From Flavobacterium psychrophilum (GTDB lineage: Bacteria; Bacteroidota; Bacteroidia; Flavobacteriales; Flavobacteriaceae), in NCBI GenBank assembly GCA_022729635.1, contig DZAU01000018.1, forward strand, positions 1 through 14,936: DNA of 14,936 nt, in the 5' to 3' direction. Position numbers and translations under genes: made by a program. Positions 1-7,623 of this stretch are shown piece by piece. Numbering within the stretch: position 1 is the first letter of the stretch; the number at the start of each line of letters is the position of its first letter. The notes under the pieces were generated by a model. The model ran no database searches and had not been told where the DNA came from. It was given only the letters and a program-made list of their open reading frames with translations.

Positions 1-50
1 ACGAAATCGGTCATTTCCTTTTTAGTGACGGCTTCTTTTATGGTGATCAT
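1..50 (-). CDS. GNAT-like N-acetyltransferase family protein, N-terminus only (partial)
   Basis: Only the first 16 complete codons and two bases of the next are inside the window. They read MITIKEAVTKKEMTDFV on the minus strand, starting at an ATG (complement of 48-50). The opening resembles that of a widespread Flavobacteriaceae protein of roughly 370 residues annotated as GNAT family N-acetyltransferase. That recall rests on the N-terminal sequence alone; no acetyl-CoA binding motif is in view. The next gene on the same strand ends at 70, so the two are 19 bases apart and could be co-transcribed. The rest of the gene lies beyond base 1, so function and integrity cannot be judged here. Confidence 0.5.
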   Translation of the reverse strand, partial: MITIKEAVTKKEMTDF

Positions 51-69
51 TTTGTTTTGATTTTATAAA

Positions 70-1005
70 TTACCCCTTTTTAGTTTTTTTAGCTCTTCTT
101 TTGGCTTTTTTGTCAGAATCTCCAGTGTCCACTTTCATTCGGATTTCTTTGTAATTGGCATCGTAACGCCAGGAAAATCCAATGCCTCCATAAAGAATGG
201 AAGGTGTGGTTTTTAAACTGCTGCTAATGGAAGCATCAATTTGCATATCGTCGTGAATCAAAAAAGCTGCACCGCCTCGAACAATGGCATCGCTGTAAAA
301 ATCACTTTTATAGCCTTGATTTTCTATAAAACCAGACCATTTTCGGTTGAAACCTTTGGTCAGGGTAATTCCGTAACCGTAACTTGGGTAATCGGTTCCA
401 ATATAATCGGCGATGATATTTGTTACGAAAACCCAGGTTCCGTCACCAAAATGGTTTTGGGCTATCGCTATAATTTTGGGAGAAATGGCAGCATCTGGTG
501 AAAAATAATAAGGATTATCAGCTAAAGTAATATTCGCTCCAGCAAAAACGGAAACGGCAGGAATTAATTGATGCCAATTGAAAGAATGATTGGCTTTCCA
601 ACTATATACATTGATTTTTTTTTCGTAATTTTTGAAAGGATCATAAATCAAATATTTTGCTCCAAAAACGGTTTGTTTCATCGCTGATCTATCTGGGTAA
701 ATGATTGTTGGATTAAATGTTTCATATTGATATTGAAAATCGCCAATTAATTCCAGTCTTTCCATAAACAATCCCCATCTCAAGGTCATATCAATTCCAA
801 AGCCATTGGCATCATAATTCAGAATACTATGATTTTCCTGAATCCCATAAATGCCGGATTCAACCTGAAAAACTGATTTTCCCACAGCATAAGCCGACAT
901 AGTTTCGCCTGGTCTGTTCGAATTGATTTGGTCAGTGCGTTGACCAAAATGAATATTTGGAATCATAAAAAACGCTGCAACGGCTAAGATTTTGAATTTG
1001 TTCAT
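70..1005 (-). CDS. Secreted MetA-pathway-type outer membrane beta-barrel protein ('transporter')
   Basis: A 311-residue protein starting at ATG (complement of 1003-1005). Residues 1-21 form a signal peptide: a basic start (MNKFK), a hydrophobic core and a probable cleavage near FG-Q. The mature protein opens with a DQINSNRPGETMSAYAVGKS stretch. This matches the usual opening of the MetA-pathway phenol-degradation / 'transporter' barrel family (PF13557-like), in which an Asp/Asn-Arg-Pro-Gly motif is followed by a Phe-Gln-x-Glu-Ser-Gly strand. The remainder alternates aromatic/hydrophobic and polar residues, as in outer membrane beta-strands. The protein ends in a short, strongly basic Lys/Arg tail (KKAKRRAKKTKKG), which is unusual after a barrel. 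It probably sits in the outer membrane. No substrate can be inferred, and the family's link to phenol degradation does not hold in general. It has its own promoter, divergent from the polysaccharide cluster. Confidence 0.75.
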   Translation of the reverse strand: MNKFKILAVAAFFMIPNIHFGQRTDQINSNRPGETMSAYAVGKSVFQVESGIYGIQENHSILNYDANGFGIDMTLRWGLFMERLELIGDFQYQYETFNPTIIYPDRSAMKQTVFGAKYLIYDPFKNYEKKINVYSWKANHSFNWHQLIPAVSVFAGANITLADNPYYFSPDAAISPKIIAIAQNHFGDGTWVFVTNIIADYIGTDYPSYGYGITLTKGFNRKWSGFIENQGYKSDFYSDAIVRGGAAFLIHDDMQIDASISSSLKTTPSILYGGIGFSWRYDANYKEIRMKVDTGDSDKKAKRRAKKTKKG

Positions 1006-1040
1006 AGTGTTTATTTTGGTTAAAAAGTAATAACGCTTTT

Positions 1041-1048
1041 CAAATGTA
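1041..1048 (-). promoter_or_regulatory. -7 promoter box for the outer membrane barrel gene
   Basis: On the minus strand the sequence reads TACATTTG, an exact match to the Bacteroidota sigma-A -7 consensus TAnnTTTG. It lies 35 bases upstream of the ATG at 1005. I see no convincing -33 TTTG box at the expected distance upstream, so this rests on the -7 element and its placement in the divergent intergenic region. Confidence 0.45.
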
Positions 1049-1103
1049 CTATATTTTATTATTTATTTAAGAATGATATTTTAATTTTGAACGATGGAAT
1101 TGT

Positions 1104-1111
1104 TAATTTTG
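1104..1111 (+). promoter_or_regulatory. -7 promoter box for the DUF4834/polysaccharide cluster
   Basis: TAATTTTG matches the Bacteroidota -7 consensus TAnnTTTG and ends 17 bases before the ATG at 1129, which would give a very short leader. A second TAATTTTG occurs at 1082-1089. No clear -33 box is visible for either. The position supports ATG 1129 rather than the TTG at 1087 as the start, since a transcript from this box would not contain the TTG. Confidence 0.4.
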
Positions 1112-1128
1112 CCAAAAATTATTTGATT

Positions 1129-1410
1129 ATGCAAGAAGCGTCTTTTACAGGTTTTATAAGAACATTATTTTACATAATGGCTTTTTACTATATTTTTAAG
1201 TTTTTGGCTAGATTATTTTTTCCTATTGTTGTGAAAAAAGTGGTGGAGAAAGCAAGTGAAAATTTTCAAAAACAGCAACAAAAGGCTCAGGGAAATTCTT
1301 GGCAGAAAACCCCTAATAACGACGAAATTATTATCAACACATCTAATGTGAAAAATCCTCGAGAAACCAAAAAAGTCGGCGATTATGTTGATTATGAAGA
1401 AATAGATTAA
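1129..1410 (+). CDS. DUF4834 family small membrane protein
   Basis: A 93-residue protein beginning MQEASFTGFIRTL. I chose ATG 1129 because DUF4834 members usually begin with this MQEAS-like stretch. The 14 extra codons upstream depend on a TTG at 1087 and overlap a -7 promoter box. Residues about 8-35 form one hydrophobic, aromatic-rich transmembrane segment (FIRTLFYIMAFYYIFKFLAR). It is followed by a Lys/Gln/Glu-rich, probably cytoplasmic part (KKVVEKASENFQKQQQK) and an acidic tail ending in VDYEEID. The family has no established function. It often precedes the YfhO-like gene in Flavobacteriaceae (my recollection), and here the YfhO start follows 34 bases after its stop, consistent with one transcript. 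A role tied to YfhO is inference only. Confidence 0.75.
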   Translation: MQEASFTGFIRTLFYIMAFYYIFKFLARLFFPIVVKKVVEKASENFQKQQQKAQGNSWQKTPNNDEIIINTSNVKNPRETKKVGDYVDYEEID

Positions 1411-1444
1411 ATTGACCCAAAACCAAAAACCAACAACCCATTTA

Positions 1445-3877
1445 ATGAAGCAACTTCAAAAGTTTTATCCGCACGCTATAGTCCTCCTTGGATTCGTATT
1501 GATTTCCCTTATTTATTTTTATCCCGTTTTACAAAGAAAACAGATTTTTCAATCGGATATCGCACAATATACCGGAATGGCAAAGGAGCAAAACGACTTC
1601 AGGGCTTCGGAACACGTAGAACCGTATTGGACAAATTCAGCCTTTGGAGGAATGCCAACGTATCAATTAGGGGCAAAATATCCTCACGATTACATTGGAA
1701 TGATTGATGATGCCATCCGATTTTTACCTCGTCCAGCCGATTATTTATTTCTTTATTTTTTTGGGTTTTATGTGTTGCTTTTGGTCCTTAAAATAGATCC
1801 GCTAAAGGCATTTTTTGGAGCATTAGCATTTGGTTTTTCAACCTATCTTATAATAATTCTTGGTGTTGGACATAATGCCAAAGCCCACGCCATTGGGTAT
1901 ATGCCGCTAGTTATTGCCGGTTTTATAATGGTTTTCCAAAAGAAATATATTTGGGGTGGATTACTGACAATGTTTGCCGTAGCTTTAGAAATCAATGCGA
2001 ACCATTTTCAAATGACCTATTATTTATTGATTTTCTTGCTGCTACTTTCGGGTTATTTTATTTATCAGGCGGTAAAAGAAAAGGAATATAAATCGCTTTT
2101 AACTTCATTTAGTGTTTTGGCGATAGCCGGAATTTTTGCTCTTGGAGCCAATGCCACGAATTTATTGGCCACAGCCGAATATGCGAATTTCAGTACTCGA
2201 GGAAAAAGCGAATTGACTTTTAATCCTGATGGTACAAAAAACGTTAGCAACAACGCCTTGTCTCACGATTACATCACGGAATACAGTTATGGAATTGCCG
2301 AAAGTTTCAATTTAATTGCGCCACGACTTTTTGGAGGTTCGAATAGTGAGGCTTTGGGAAAAGACAGTGCAATGTATGAATTTATGGTTGGTCAAGGCGT
2401 TCCGGAATCTCAAGCCAGCGATTTTGTTGGAGGAATGCCAACGTATTGGGGCGATCAACCCATTGTGGCTGCACCGGCTTACATTGGGATTGTGGTTTTC
2501 TTTTTTGGAATTTTGGCATTATTCACAGACAAGCGAAAAATTAAATATGTGTTTCTTTCGGGAGCAATTATGGCGTTGGTGCTTTCTTGGGGAAAAAATT
2601 TCTCCATATTGACGAACTTTTTCATTGAAACTATTCCAATGTACAACAAGTTCAGAGCCGTTTCTTCTATTCAGGTTATTTTGGAATTATGCTTTCCGGT
2701 TCTGGCAATAATGGGCTTGCAATCCTTTTTTAAATTGGAAAAAGAAGCGCAATTCAAAGGGTTGTGGCAATCTGCTGCAGTAGGTTTCGGAATTATCATT
2801 GGCTTGTTTTTATTGAAAGGCAGTTTCAATTTTGCCGGAGAAAGCGACAGTTATTTTAGAGAAAGTTATGGTCCGGGTTTTATGGATGCGCTCAAAGCCG
2901 ATAGAATGACACTTTATTCTGCCGATTTATTGCGTTCAAGTTTCTTTATTTTATTGGTGTCTGGAGTTTTATGGATGTTTATAAAAAATAAATTGGCTCA
3001 AAATACGGCGATAATTTTAGTTGGATTATTGATGATTTTTGATTTGGTTTTAGTGGATAAAAAATATGTTGAGGCAGAAGATTTTGTCAGCAGCAGAGAA
3101 GTCGAAATTCCTTTTCAGGAAACGCCTGCTGATGCACAGATTTTGCAAGACACGACTCATTACAGGGTTTTTGAGGTTGCAGGGAATATGTCGAGCGCAC
3201 GAACTTCCTATTTTCATAAATCGATTGGAGGTTACAGCGCCGTGAAACCTCGAAGAATGCAGCAATTATTTGATTATCAAATTGCCAAAAACAATATCGA
3301 GATTCTCAATATGTTGAATGTAAAATACATTATCCAAACGGATTCAACTGGTGCTTCATTTCCAATTCAAAATCCTGATGCAAACGGAAATGCCTGGTTT
3401 GTAGAAGATTTGAAATTGGTAAATAAACCAGATGATGTAATGAAAGCCCTAAATACTATTGACAGTAAGCAAGTCGCTGTCTTCAATGTTCATCATTTTG
3501 GTTCAAAATTGGAGAACGCACGATTAAAAGAAAATTGGGATACAAGCGGAACAATAAAATTGGACGTTTATAAACCCAATTATCTCAAATATACAGCCGA
3601 AACTTCGGGAAAAGCTCTGGCTGTTTTCTCCGAAATATATTATGGAAAAGGATGGAACGCTTATATTGACGACAAAAAAACCGATCATTTTCTCGTGGAT
3701 TATGTCTTAAGAGCAATGGAAGTTCCTGCAGGAAAACATACGATAGAATTCAAATTTGAGCCTCAAGTAATACAAACTGGAAGCACGATTACGCTTATAA
3801 GTTCGTTGGGAATGTTGTTGCTTTTGTGCGGAGGTATATATTTTGAAAGGAAGAAAAGTTTAAACCTTAAACCTTAA
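1445..3877 (+). CDS. YfhO family polytopic membrane protein (GT-C-like)
   Basis: An 810-residue integral inner membrane protein. ATG 1445 (MKQLQKFYPHAIVLLGF) is preferred over a TTG at 1412 that would add 11 polar residues, because family members begin just before the first membrane helix. The N-terminal two thirds contains many hydrophobic helices, which I estimate at 12 or more. The first extracytoplasmic loop carries an acidic FQSDIAQY stretch, the position where GT-C glycosyltransferases keep a catalytic Asp. The last third is a soluble, presumably periplasmic domain with YfhO signatures (NVKYIIQTD, then SEIYYGKGWNAYIDDKK and VPAGKHTIEFKFEP), followed by a final membrane helix and a basic tail. 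Bacillus YfhO decorates teichoic acid; the substrate in Bacteroidota is not known. The downstream glycosyltransferase begins 2 bases after its stop, so the pair is almost certainly co-transcribed and perhaps translationally coupled. Confidence 0.85.
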   Translation: MKQLQKFYPHAIVLLGFVLISLIYFYPVLQRKQIFQSDIAQYTGMAKEQNDFRASEHVEPYWTNSAFGGMPTYQLGAKYPHDYIGMIDDAIRFLPRPADYLFLYFFGFYVLLLVLKIDPLKAFFGALAFGFSTYLIIILGVGHNAKAHAIGYMPLVIAGFIMVFQKKYIWGGLLTMFAVALEINANHFQMTYYLLIFLLLLSGYFIYQAVKEKEYKSLLTSFSVLAIAGIFALGANATNLLATAEYANFSTRGKSELTFNPDGTKNVSNNALSHDYITEYSYGIAESFNLIAPRLFGGSNSEALGKDSAMYEFMVGQGVPESQASDFVGGMPTYWGDQPIVAAPAYIGIVVFFFGILALFTDKRKIKYVFLSGAIMALVLSWGKNFSILTNFFIETIPMYNKFRAVSSIQVILELCFPVLAIMGLQSFFKLEKEAQFKGLWQSAAVGFGIIIGLFLLKGSFNFAGESDSYFRESYGPGFMDALKADRMTLYSADLLRSSFFILLVSGVLWMFIKNKLAQNTAIILVGLLMIFDLVLVDKKYVEAEDFVSSREVEIPFQETPADAQILQDTTHYRVFEVAGNMSSARTSYFHKSIGGYSAVKPRRMQQLFDYQIAKNNIEILNMLNVKYIIQTDSTGASFPIQNPDANGNAWFVEDLKLVNKPDDVMKALNTIDSKQVAVFNVHHFGSKLENARLKENWDTSGTIKLDVYKPNYLKYTAETSGKALAVFSEIYYGKGWNAYIDDKKTDHFLVDYVLRAMEVPAGKHTIEFKFEPQVIQTGSTITLISSLGMLLLLCGGIYFERKKSLNLKP

Positions 3878-3880
3878 ACT
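3860..3880 (+). repeat. Three 7-bp tandem units across the YfhO stop and the next start
   Basis: TTAAACC, TTAAACC and TTAAACT run head to tail. They encode the last residues of YfhO, supply its TAA stop (3875-3877) and contribute the first T of the TTG start of the glycosyltransferase. A change in copy number would change the last residues of YfhO and possibly the stop-start spacing. With only about three copies this may be chance. Confidence 0.4.
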
Positions 3881-5166
3881 TGAAACAAAAAAAACTCCTC
3901 ATCATCACTTATTATTGGCCTCCAGCTGGTGGACCAGGAGTTCAGCGTTGGTTGAAATTCGTGAAATATTTACCTGATTTTGGCGTTCAGCCCATTGTTT
4001 ATATTCCGGAGAATCCAACCTATCCTATTGTTGACGAGAATTTGGTAAAAGAAGTTTCAGATAAGGCTATTATTCTCAAACATAAAATCTTTGAACCCTA
4101 TCAATTAGCTTCGTTTCTTTCGAAGAATAAAACTAAAAAAATCAGTTCTGGAATTATTCCAAACCAAAAAAAACAATCCTTTCTGGACAAAGTATTTCTT
4201 TGGACTAGGGGTAATCTTTTTATTCCTGATGCTCGAGTTTTCTGGGTGAAACCATCGGTAAAATATTTAGAAAAATACATAAAAGAGAACGACATCGACA
4301 CCATTGTCACTTCCGGACCACCGCATAGTTTGCACCTCATTGGACTGGAATTAAAACAAAAATTGGATGTAAAATGGTTTGCCGATTTTCGTGATCCTTG
4401 GACAACTATTGGTTATCACAAATCCTTGCGATTATCGAATTTTGCCGATAAAAAACATAAGAAATTAGAACACGAAGTTTTAAACTCGGCCGATACAATT
4501 ATTGTAACCAGTAAAACCACGAAAACTGAATTTCAGGCGATTACTTCCAAACCAATTGAAGTAATTACTAATGGTTATGATACGGAAAATGTGACGAAGC
4601 AGACTTTGGACACGAAATTTTCTTTGGCACATATTGGTTCTTTCCTTTCTGAAAGAAATCCGAAATTGTTATGGGAATCTTTGGTGGAATTAATTAATGA
4701 AATTCCGGATTTTAAAACACATCTGGAGATAAAATTAATAGGAGCAGTGAGTCAGGAAGTCTTGGAAACTATTTCACAATTTGGATTGAATCTTTATTTG
4801 AATAATTTGGGATATGTTTCGCATTATGAAGCCATTGCACATCAAAGAAAATCTCAGGTTTTGCTACTTATCGAAATCAATTCAGAAGACACGAAAAGTA
4901 TTATTCCCGGAAAATTATTCGAATATATGGTTTCCGGAAGACCTATTATTGCCATTGGTCCAAATGGTTCTGACTTTGCAGAAATAATAACCAATACAAA
5001 CACAGGCGTATTCTTTGATTATTCCGAAAAGATGAAACTAAAAAGTGTACTTTTGGGATTTTATAATCAGTTTTTGGAAGGAAAACTACAATCGAATGCT
5101 GTGGGTTTACAGCACTATTCCAGAAAGAGTTTGACCGAAAAATTGGTAAAACTTTTAAATCCTTAA
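3880..5166 (+). CDS. GT-B fold glycosyltransferase (GT4-like)
   Basis: A 428-residue cytoplasmic glycosyltransferase with a TTG start. An in-frame stop at 3868-3870 leaves no upstream ATG, and homologues begin at the same point (KLLIITYYWPPAGGPG). The N-terminal Rossmann domain opens with the nucleotide-sugar glycosyltransferase-like glycine-rich loop PAGGPGVQR (about residues 15-23) and contains the characteristic DFRDPW at 169-174. The C-terminal domain carries PGKLFEYMVSGRP from residue 343; Glu348 is the likely donor-sugar-binding acid of retaining GT-B enzymes. The acceptor and sugar cannot be read from sequence. Its place between a YfhO-like protein and a Wzx-type flippase points to assembly of a lipid-linked or surface polysaccharide. 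The next gene (KilA-N) starts only 4 bases after its stop. Confidence 0.85.
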   Translation: MKQKKLLIITYYWPPAGGPGVQRWLKFVKYLPDFGVQPIVYIPENPTYPIVDENLVKEVSDKAIILKHKIFEPYQLASFLSKNKTKKISSGIIPNQKKQSFLDKVFLWTRGNLFIPDARVFWVKPSVKYLEKYIKENDIDTIVTSGPPHSLHLIGLELKQKLDVKWFADFRDPWTTIGYHKSLRLSNFADKKHKKLEHEVLNSADTIIVTSKTTKTEFQAITSKPIEVITNGYDTENVTKQTLDTKFSLAHIGSFLSERNPKLLWESLVELINEIPDFKTHLEIKLIGAVSQEVLETISQFGLNLYLNNLGYVSHYEAIAHQRKSQVLLLIEINSEDTKSIIPGKLFEYMVSGRPIIAIGPNGSDFAEIITNTNTGVFFDYSEKMKLKSVLLGFYNQFLEGKLQSNAVGLQHYSRKSLTEKLVKLLNP

Positions 5167-5170
5167 ATAA

Positions 5171-5983
5171 ATGCCAAAATTAATTGTAAATAATAATGAA
5201 ATTTCTATTCTTTCAATAAATGAGAGAGATTTTATTTCGCTTACAGATATGGCAAATTCTAAAGTGAGTGTTAGTCGTGCTGCTGATATTATTAAAAATT
5301 GGATTAGAAATCGTTATACATTAGAATTTTTAGGAACTTGGGAAGAAATAAACAATCCTAATTTTAAAGTGGTCGAATTTGACCACTTTAAAATGCAAGC
5401 TGGACTACCAAATTTTGTTTTAAGTATTTCTGAATGGATAAATAAAACAGCTGCGATTGGTTTAATAGTTAAAAAAGGCAAATATGGTGGAACTTATGCT
5501 CATAAAGACATTGCTTTTGAGTTTGGTTCTGCGATAAGTGTGCCTTTTAAGTTGTATTTAATCAAAGAATATCAACGACTTAAAGAAGAAGAACAAAGTT
5601 TAATTGGTTGGTCGGCCAAACGTGAATTGTCAAAACTTAATTATCATATTCATACAGAGGCAATAAAAAATAATCTTTTACCAATAGAATTATCTGCTTT
5701 TCAAACTTCAATAATTTATGCAAACGAGGCAGATGTTTTAAATCTTGCATTATTTGGAAAAACTGCAAAACAGTGGAGAGACGAAAATCCTGAATTAAAG
5801 GGTAATATTCGTGATTATGCTACAATAAATGAATTAATATGTTTGTCTAATTTAGAGAACTTAAATGCTGTTTTAATAGATGAAAATATAATTCAAAGTG
5901 AAAGATTAATAAAATTAAACCTTATTGCTATACAGCAAATGAGTATTTTGGAAGAGGTAAAAAACCGAAAATTACTAAAATAG
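5171..5983 (+). CDS. KilA-N domain protein
   Basis: A 270-residue protein, start MPKLIVNNN. Residues about 15-140 fit a KilA-N DNA-binding domain: DFISLTDMA near 20-28, VEFDHFKMQAGLPNF near 68-82, an EWINKTAAIGLIVKKGKYGGTYAH segment in 88-111, then KDIAFEFGSAIS and FKLYLIKEYQRLKEEE. The C-terminal part (about 145-270) is charged and helical, with no motif I recognise. KilA-N domains are common in phages, large DNA viruses and bacterial accessory regions, usually as presumed regulators. Nothing in its family links it to polysaccharide synthesis, yet it sits 4 bases after the glycosyltransferase and 25 before the flippase, on the same strand. I count 228 G+C in 813 bases (28%), against about 35% over 4321-4680 in the neighbouring gene. 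This fits acquisition by transfer. A 14-bp perfect inverted repeat lies inside the gene. A cluster-specific regulator is possible but unproven. Confidence 0.85.
   Translation: MPKLIVNNNEISILSINERDFISLTDMANSKVSVSRAADIIKNWIRNRYTLEFLGTWEEINNPNFKVVEFDHFKMQAGLPNFVLSISEWINKTAAIGLIVKKGKYGGTYAHKDIAFEFGSAISVPFKLYLIKEYQRLKEEEQSLIGWSAKRELSKLNYHIHTEAIKNNLLPIELSAFQTSIIYANEADVLNLALFGKTAKQWRDENPELKGNIRDYATINELICLSNLENLNAVLIDENIIQSERLIKLNLIAIQQMSILEEVKNRKLLK
5361..5394. repeat. 14-bp perfect inverted repeat inside the KilA-N gene
   Basis: ATTTTAAAGTGGTC at 5361-5374 is exactly reverse-complemented at 5381-5394, with a 6-base loop GAATTT. It encodes NFKVVEFDHFKM of the KilA-N domain. It could be an operator, an RNA hairpin in the mRNA, or a coincidence of coding. 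Confidence 0.6.
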
Positions 5984-6008
5984 CATCTTATAAATCCTAA
6001 ATCAAATA

Positions 6009-7478
6009 ATGGGAATCGTATTAAATCAATCCATAAAGAATACCATAATAACTTACATCGGTTTTGCGATTGGAGGAATTAATACAATCTATCTATATCC
6101 TGTTTTTCTCGGCGCTACTTATTATGCCTTGACTAATTATATCCTGTCGTCTGCCAACGTGATTATGCCATTATTTGCCATAGGAATGCAAAATACCTTG
6201 GTAAAATTCTATTCGCAATATGAGACCAATGAGGAACGCTCTCGATTTTTATCATTCACGGTTTTATTTCCATTTTTAGTGATTATCCCAATGTGTTTGA
6301 TTGGTTTTTTCTTCTATGACGCCATTTTATTCTTCTTATCGAAAAAAAACATCATTGTTAAAAATTATATTTGGCTCATTCCATTTATTGGATTGTGTAT
6401 GGCTTATTTCGAAATTTTTTATGCTTGGTTGCGAGTTCACATGCACTCTGTTTTTGGAAATTTCATCAAAGAAGTAGGATTGCGGTCGGCATCATTATTT
6501 TTATTGATGGGAGTTCATTATAATTTGATTACCGTAGAAGGCTTTATCTATGCTACTGCTGTTGTATATTTATTGGCATTATTGGTCACAATGATTTATG
6601 CTTTTAGAATTGAGAAGCCGGTTTTTCAGTTTGAAATACCTTTGAAAGTAAAGAGTGTATTAGAATATACTTTTTATATTATTTTGTCCGGAAGTGTTGC
6701 CAATTTACTTTTGGATGGAGATAAGATGATATTAAATCAATATATGAATATCGAAAATATTGCCTATTATTCGGTGGCGACTTATATTGCTTTGGTAATC
6801 TCAGTTCCTAGTCGGGCGATGCACCAAATTGTGTATCCAATTACGGCAAAGTTAATGCACGAAAACAAACACGATGAAATGGATGCTTTGTACAAAAAAA
6901 CATCCATTAATTTACAAATAGTAGGCGGTTATGTAATGTTGGGAATTTTTGTAAACATCAATATGTTATACGAATTGATTCCGAAAGAATATGCAGGAGG
7001 AATTTGGGTTGTGTTTATGATTGGGTTATCAAAATATTTCGATTTGATTTTGGGAAATAATAATGCCATTATTTTCAATACAAAATATTATAAGACCGTT
7101 TTGTTTTTGGGAGTTGCTTTGGTAGTTTTGACAGTGATTCTCAATATGATTTTTATTCCAATTTATGGAATAATGGGTTCGGCATTTGCAACCCTACTTT
7201 CGATAACAATGTATAGTCTGGCAAAATTGCTTTTTGTGGTAAAAAAATTGAAACTATATCCTTTTACCAATCAAACTTTGTATTCAATAGGTCTTACCGT
7301 ACTTATTTTCCTTTTGTTTTATTTTTGGGATTTTCCTTTTAATCCCATAATAGCTATAGGAATAAAATCAGTTTTGCTTACAATCGTATATGTCTATCTC
7401 AATTACCGATTTGTAATTTCTATTGAAATCAATAAAGTTATGGATAAGTATTTGAAAAAGTTCAAGATTATGAAGTAG
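6009..7478 (+). CDS. Wzx-type polysaccharide/oligosaccharide flippase (MOP superfamily)
   Basis: A 489-residue integral membrane protein, ATG start at 6009 (MGIVLNQSIKNTIITYIGFAIGG). This opening, with SIKNT then a long helix and a YLYPVFLG-type stretch, is typical of Bacteroidota lipopolysaccharide/polysaccharide biosynthesis flippases. Hydrophobic helices run almost throughout, with an estimated 12-14 membrane segments. A conserved-looking central region (SGSVANLLLDGDKMILNQYM, about 230-250) matches the charged 'D-x-x-M' segment common in this family. The tail is basic (KVMDKYLKKFKIMK). It would move a lipid-linked saccharide from the cytoplasmic to the periplasmic face of the inner membrane, after the glycosyltransferase acts. 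It is the last gene of the plus-strand cluster and is followed by a strong hairpin. The exact substrate is unknown. Confidence 0.85.
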   Translation: MGIVLNQSIKNTIITYIGFAIGGINTIYLYPVFLGATYYALTNYILSSANVIMPLFAIGMQNTLVKFYSQYETNEERSRFLSFTVLFPFLVIIPMCLIGFFFYDAILFFLSKKNIIVKNYIWLIPFIGLCMAYFEIFYAWLRVHMHSVFGNFIKEVGLRSASLFLLMGVHYNLITVEGFIYATAVVYLLALLVTMIYAFRIEKPVFQFEIPLKVKSVLEYTFYIILSGSVANLLLDGDKMILNQYMNIENIAYYSVATYIALVISVPSRAMHQIVYPITAKLMHENKHDEMDALYKKTSINLQIVGGYVMLGIFVNINMLYELIPKEYAGGIWVVFMIGLSKYFDLILGNNNAIIFNTKYYKTVLFLGVALVVLTVILNMIFIPIYGIMGSAFATLLSITMYSLAKLLFVVKKLKLYPFTNQTLYSIGLTVLIFLLFYFWDFPFNPIIAIGIKSVLLTIVYVYLNYRFVISIEINKVMDKYLKKFKIMK

Positions 7479-7528
7479 TTTGAGTTTGATATAAATAGTA
7501 GCATTTCGTCAAGTTTTAAAAAATATGA

Positions 7529-7597
7529 AAACCATTAAGAAAATTAAGGTTCATTAAGCATATAAAACTTAATGAACCTTAATTTTCTTAATGGTTT
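7529..7597. terminator. 30-bp perfect hairpin between convergent genes, probable bidirectional terminator
   Basis: The arm 7529-7558 (AAACCATTAAGAAAATTAAG...) is the exact reverse complement of 7568-7597, with a 9-base loop CATATAAAA. It lies between the flippase stop (7478) and the E1 stop (7624), which converge. The stem is A/T-rich, and the only flanking run that could act as a tail is short, so termination strength is uncertain. The position and perfect symmetry fit a bidirectional terminator or a dispersed intergenic palindrome. I recall similar 'CTTAATGAACCTTAATTTTC' palindromes being common in flavobacterial genomes, but cannot check this. Confidence 0.75.
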
Positions 7598-7623
7598 AAA
7601 CGCAATGCTTTGAAAACTATTTT

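Noticed and set aside
1087..1128. Longer DUF4834 start at TTG 1087
   Set aside because: It overlaps a likely -7 promoter box, and the family's conserved start MQEAS is at ATG 1129.
1412..1444. Longer YfhO start at TTG 1412
   Set aside because: It adds 11 polar residues not expected in the family; ATG 1445 places the first membrane helix correctly. A TTG start coupled to the DUF4834 stop cannot be fully excluded.
5171..5983. KilA-N gene as a remnant of an integrated prophage
   Set aside because: There are no integrase, structural or lysis genes, and no attachment-site repeats at its borders; it stands alone within an operon.
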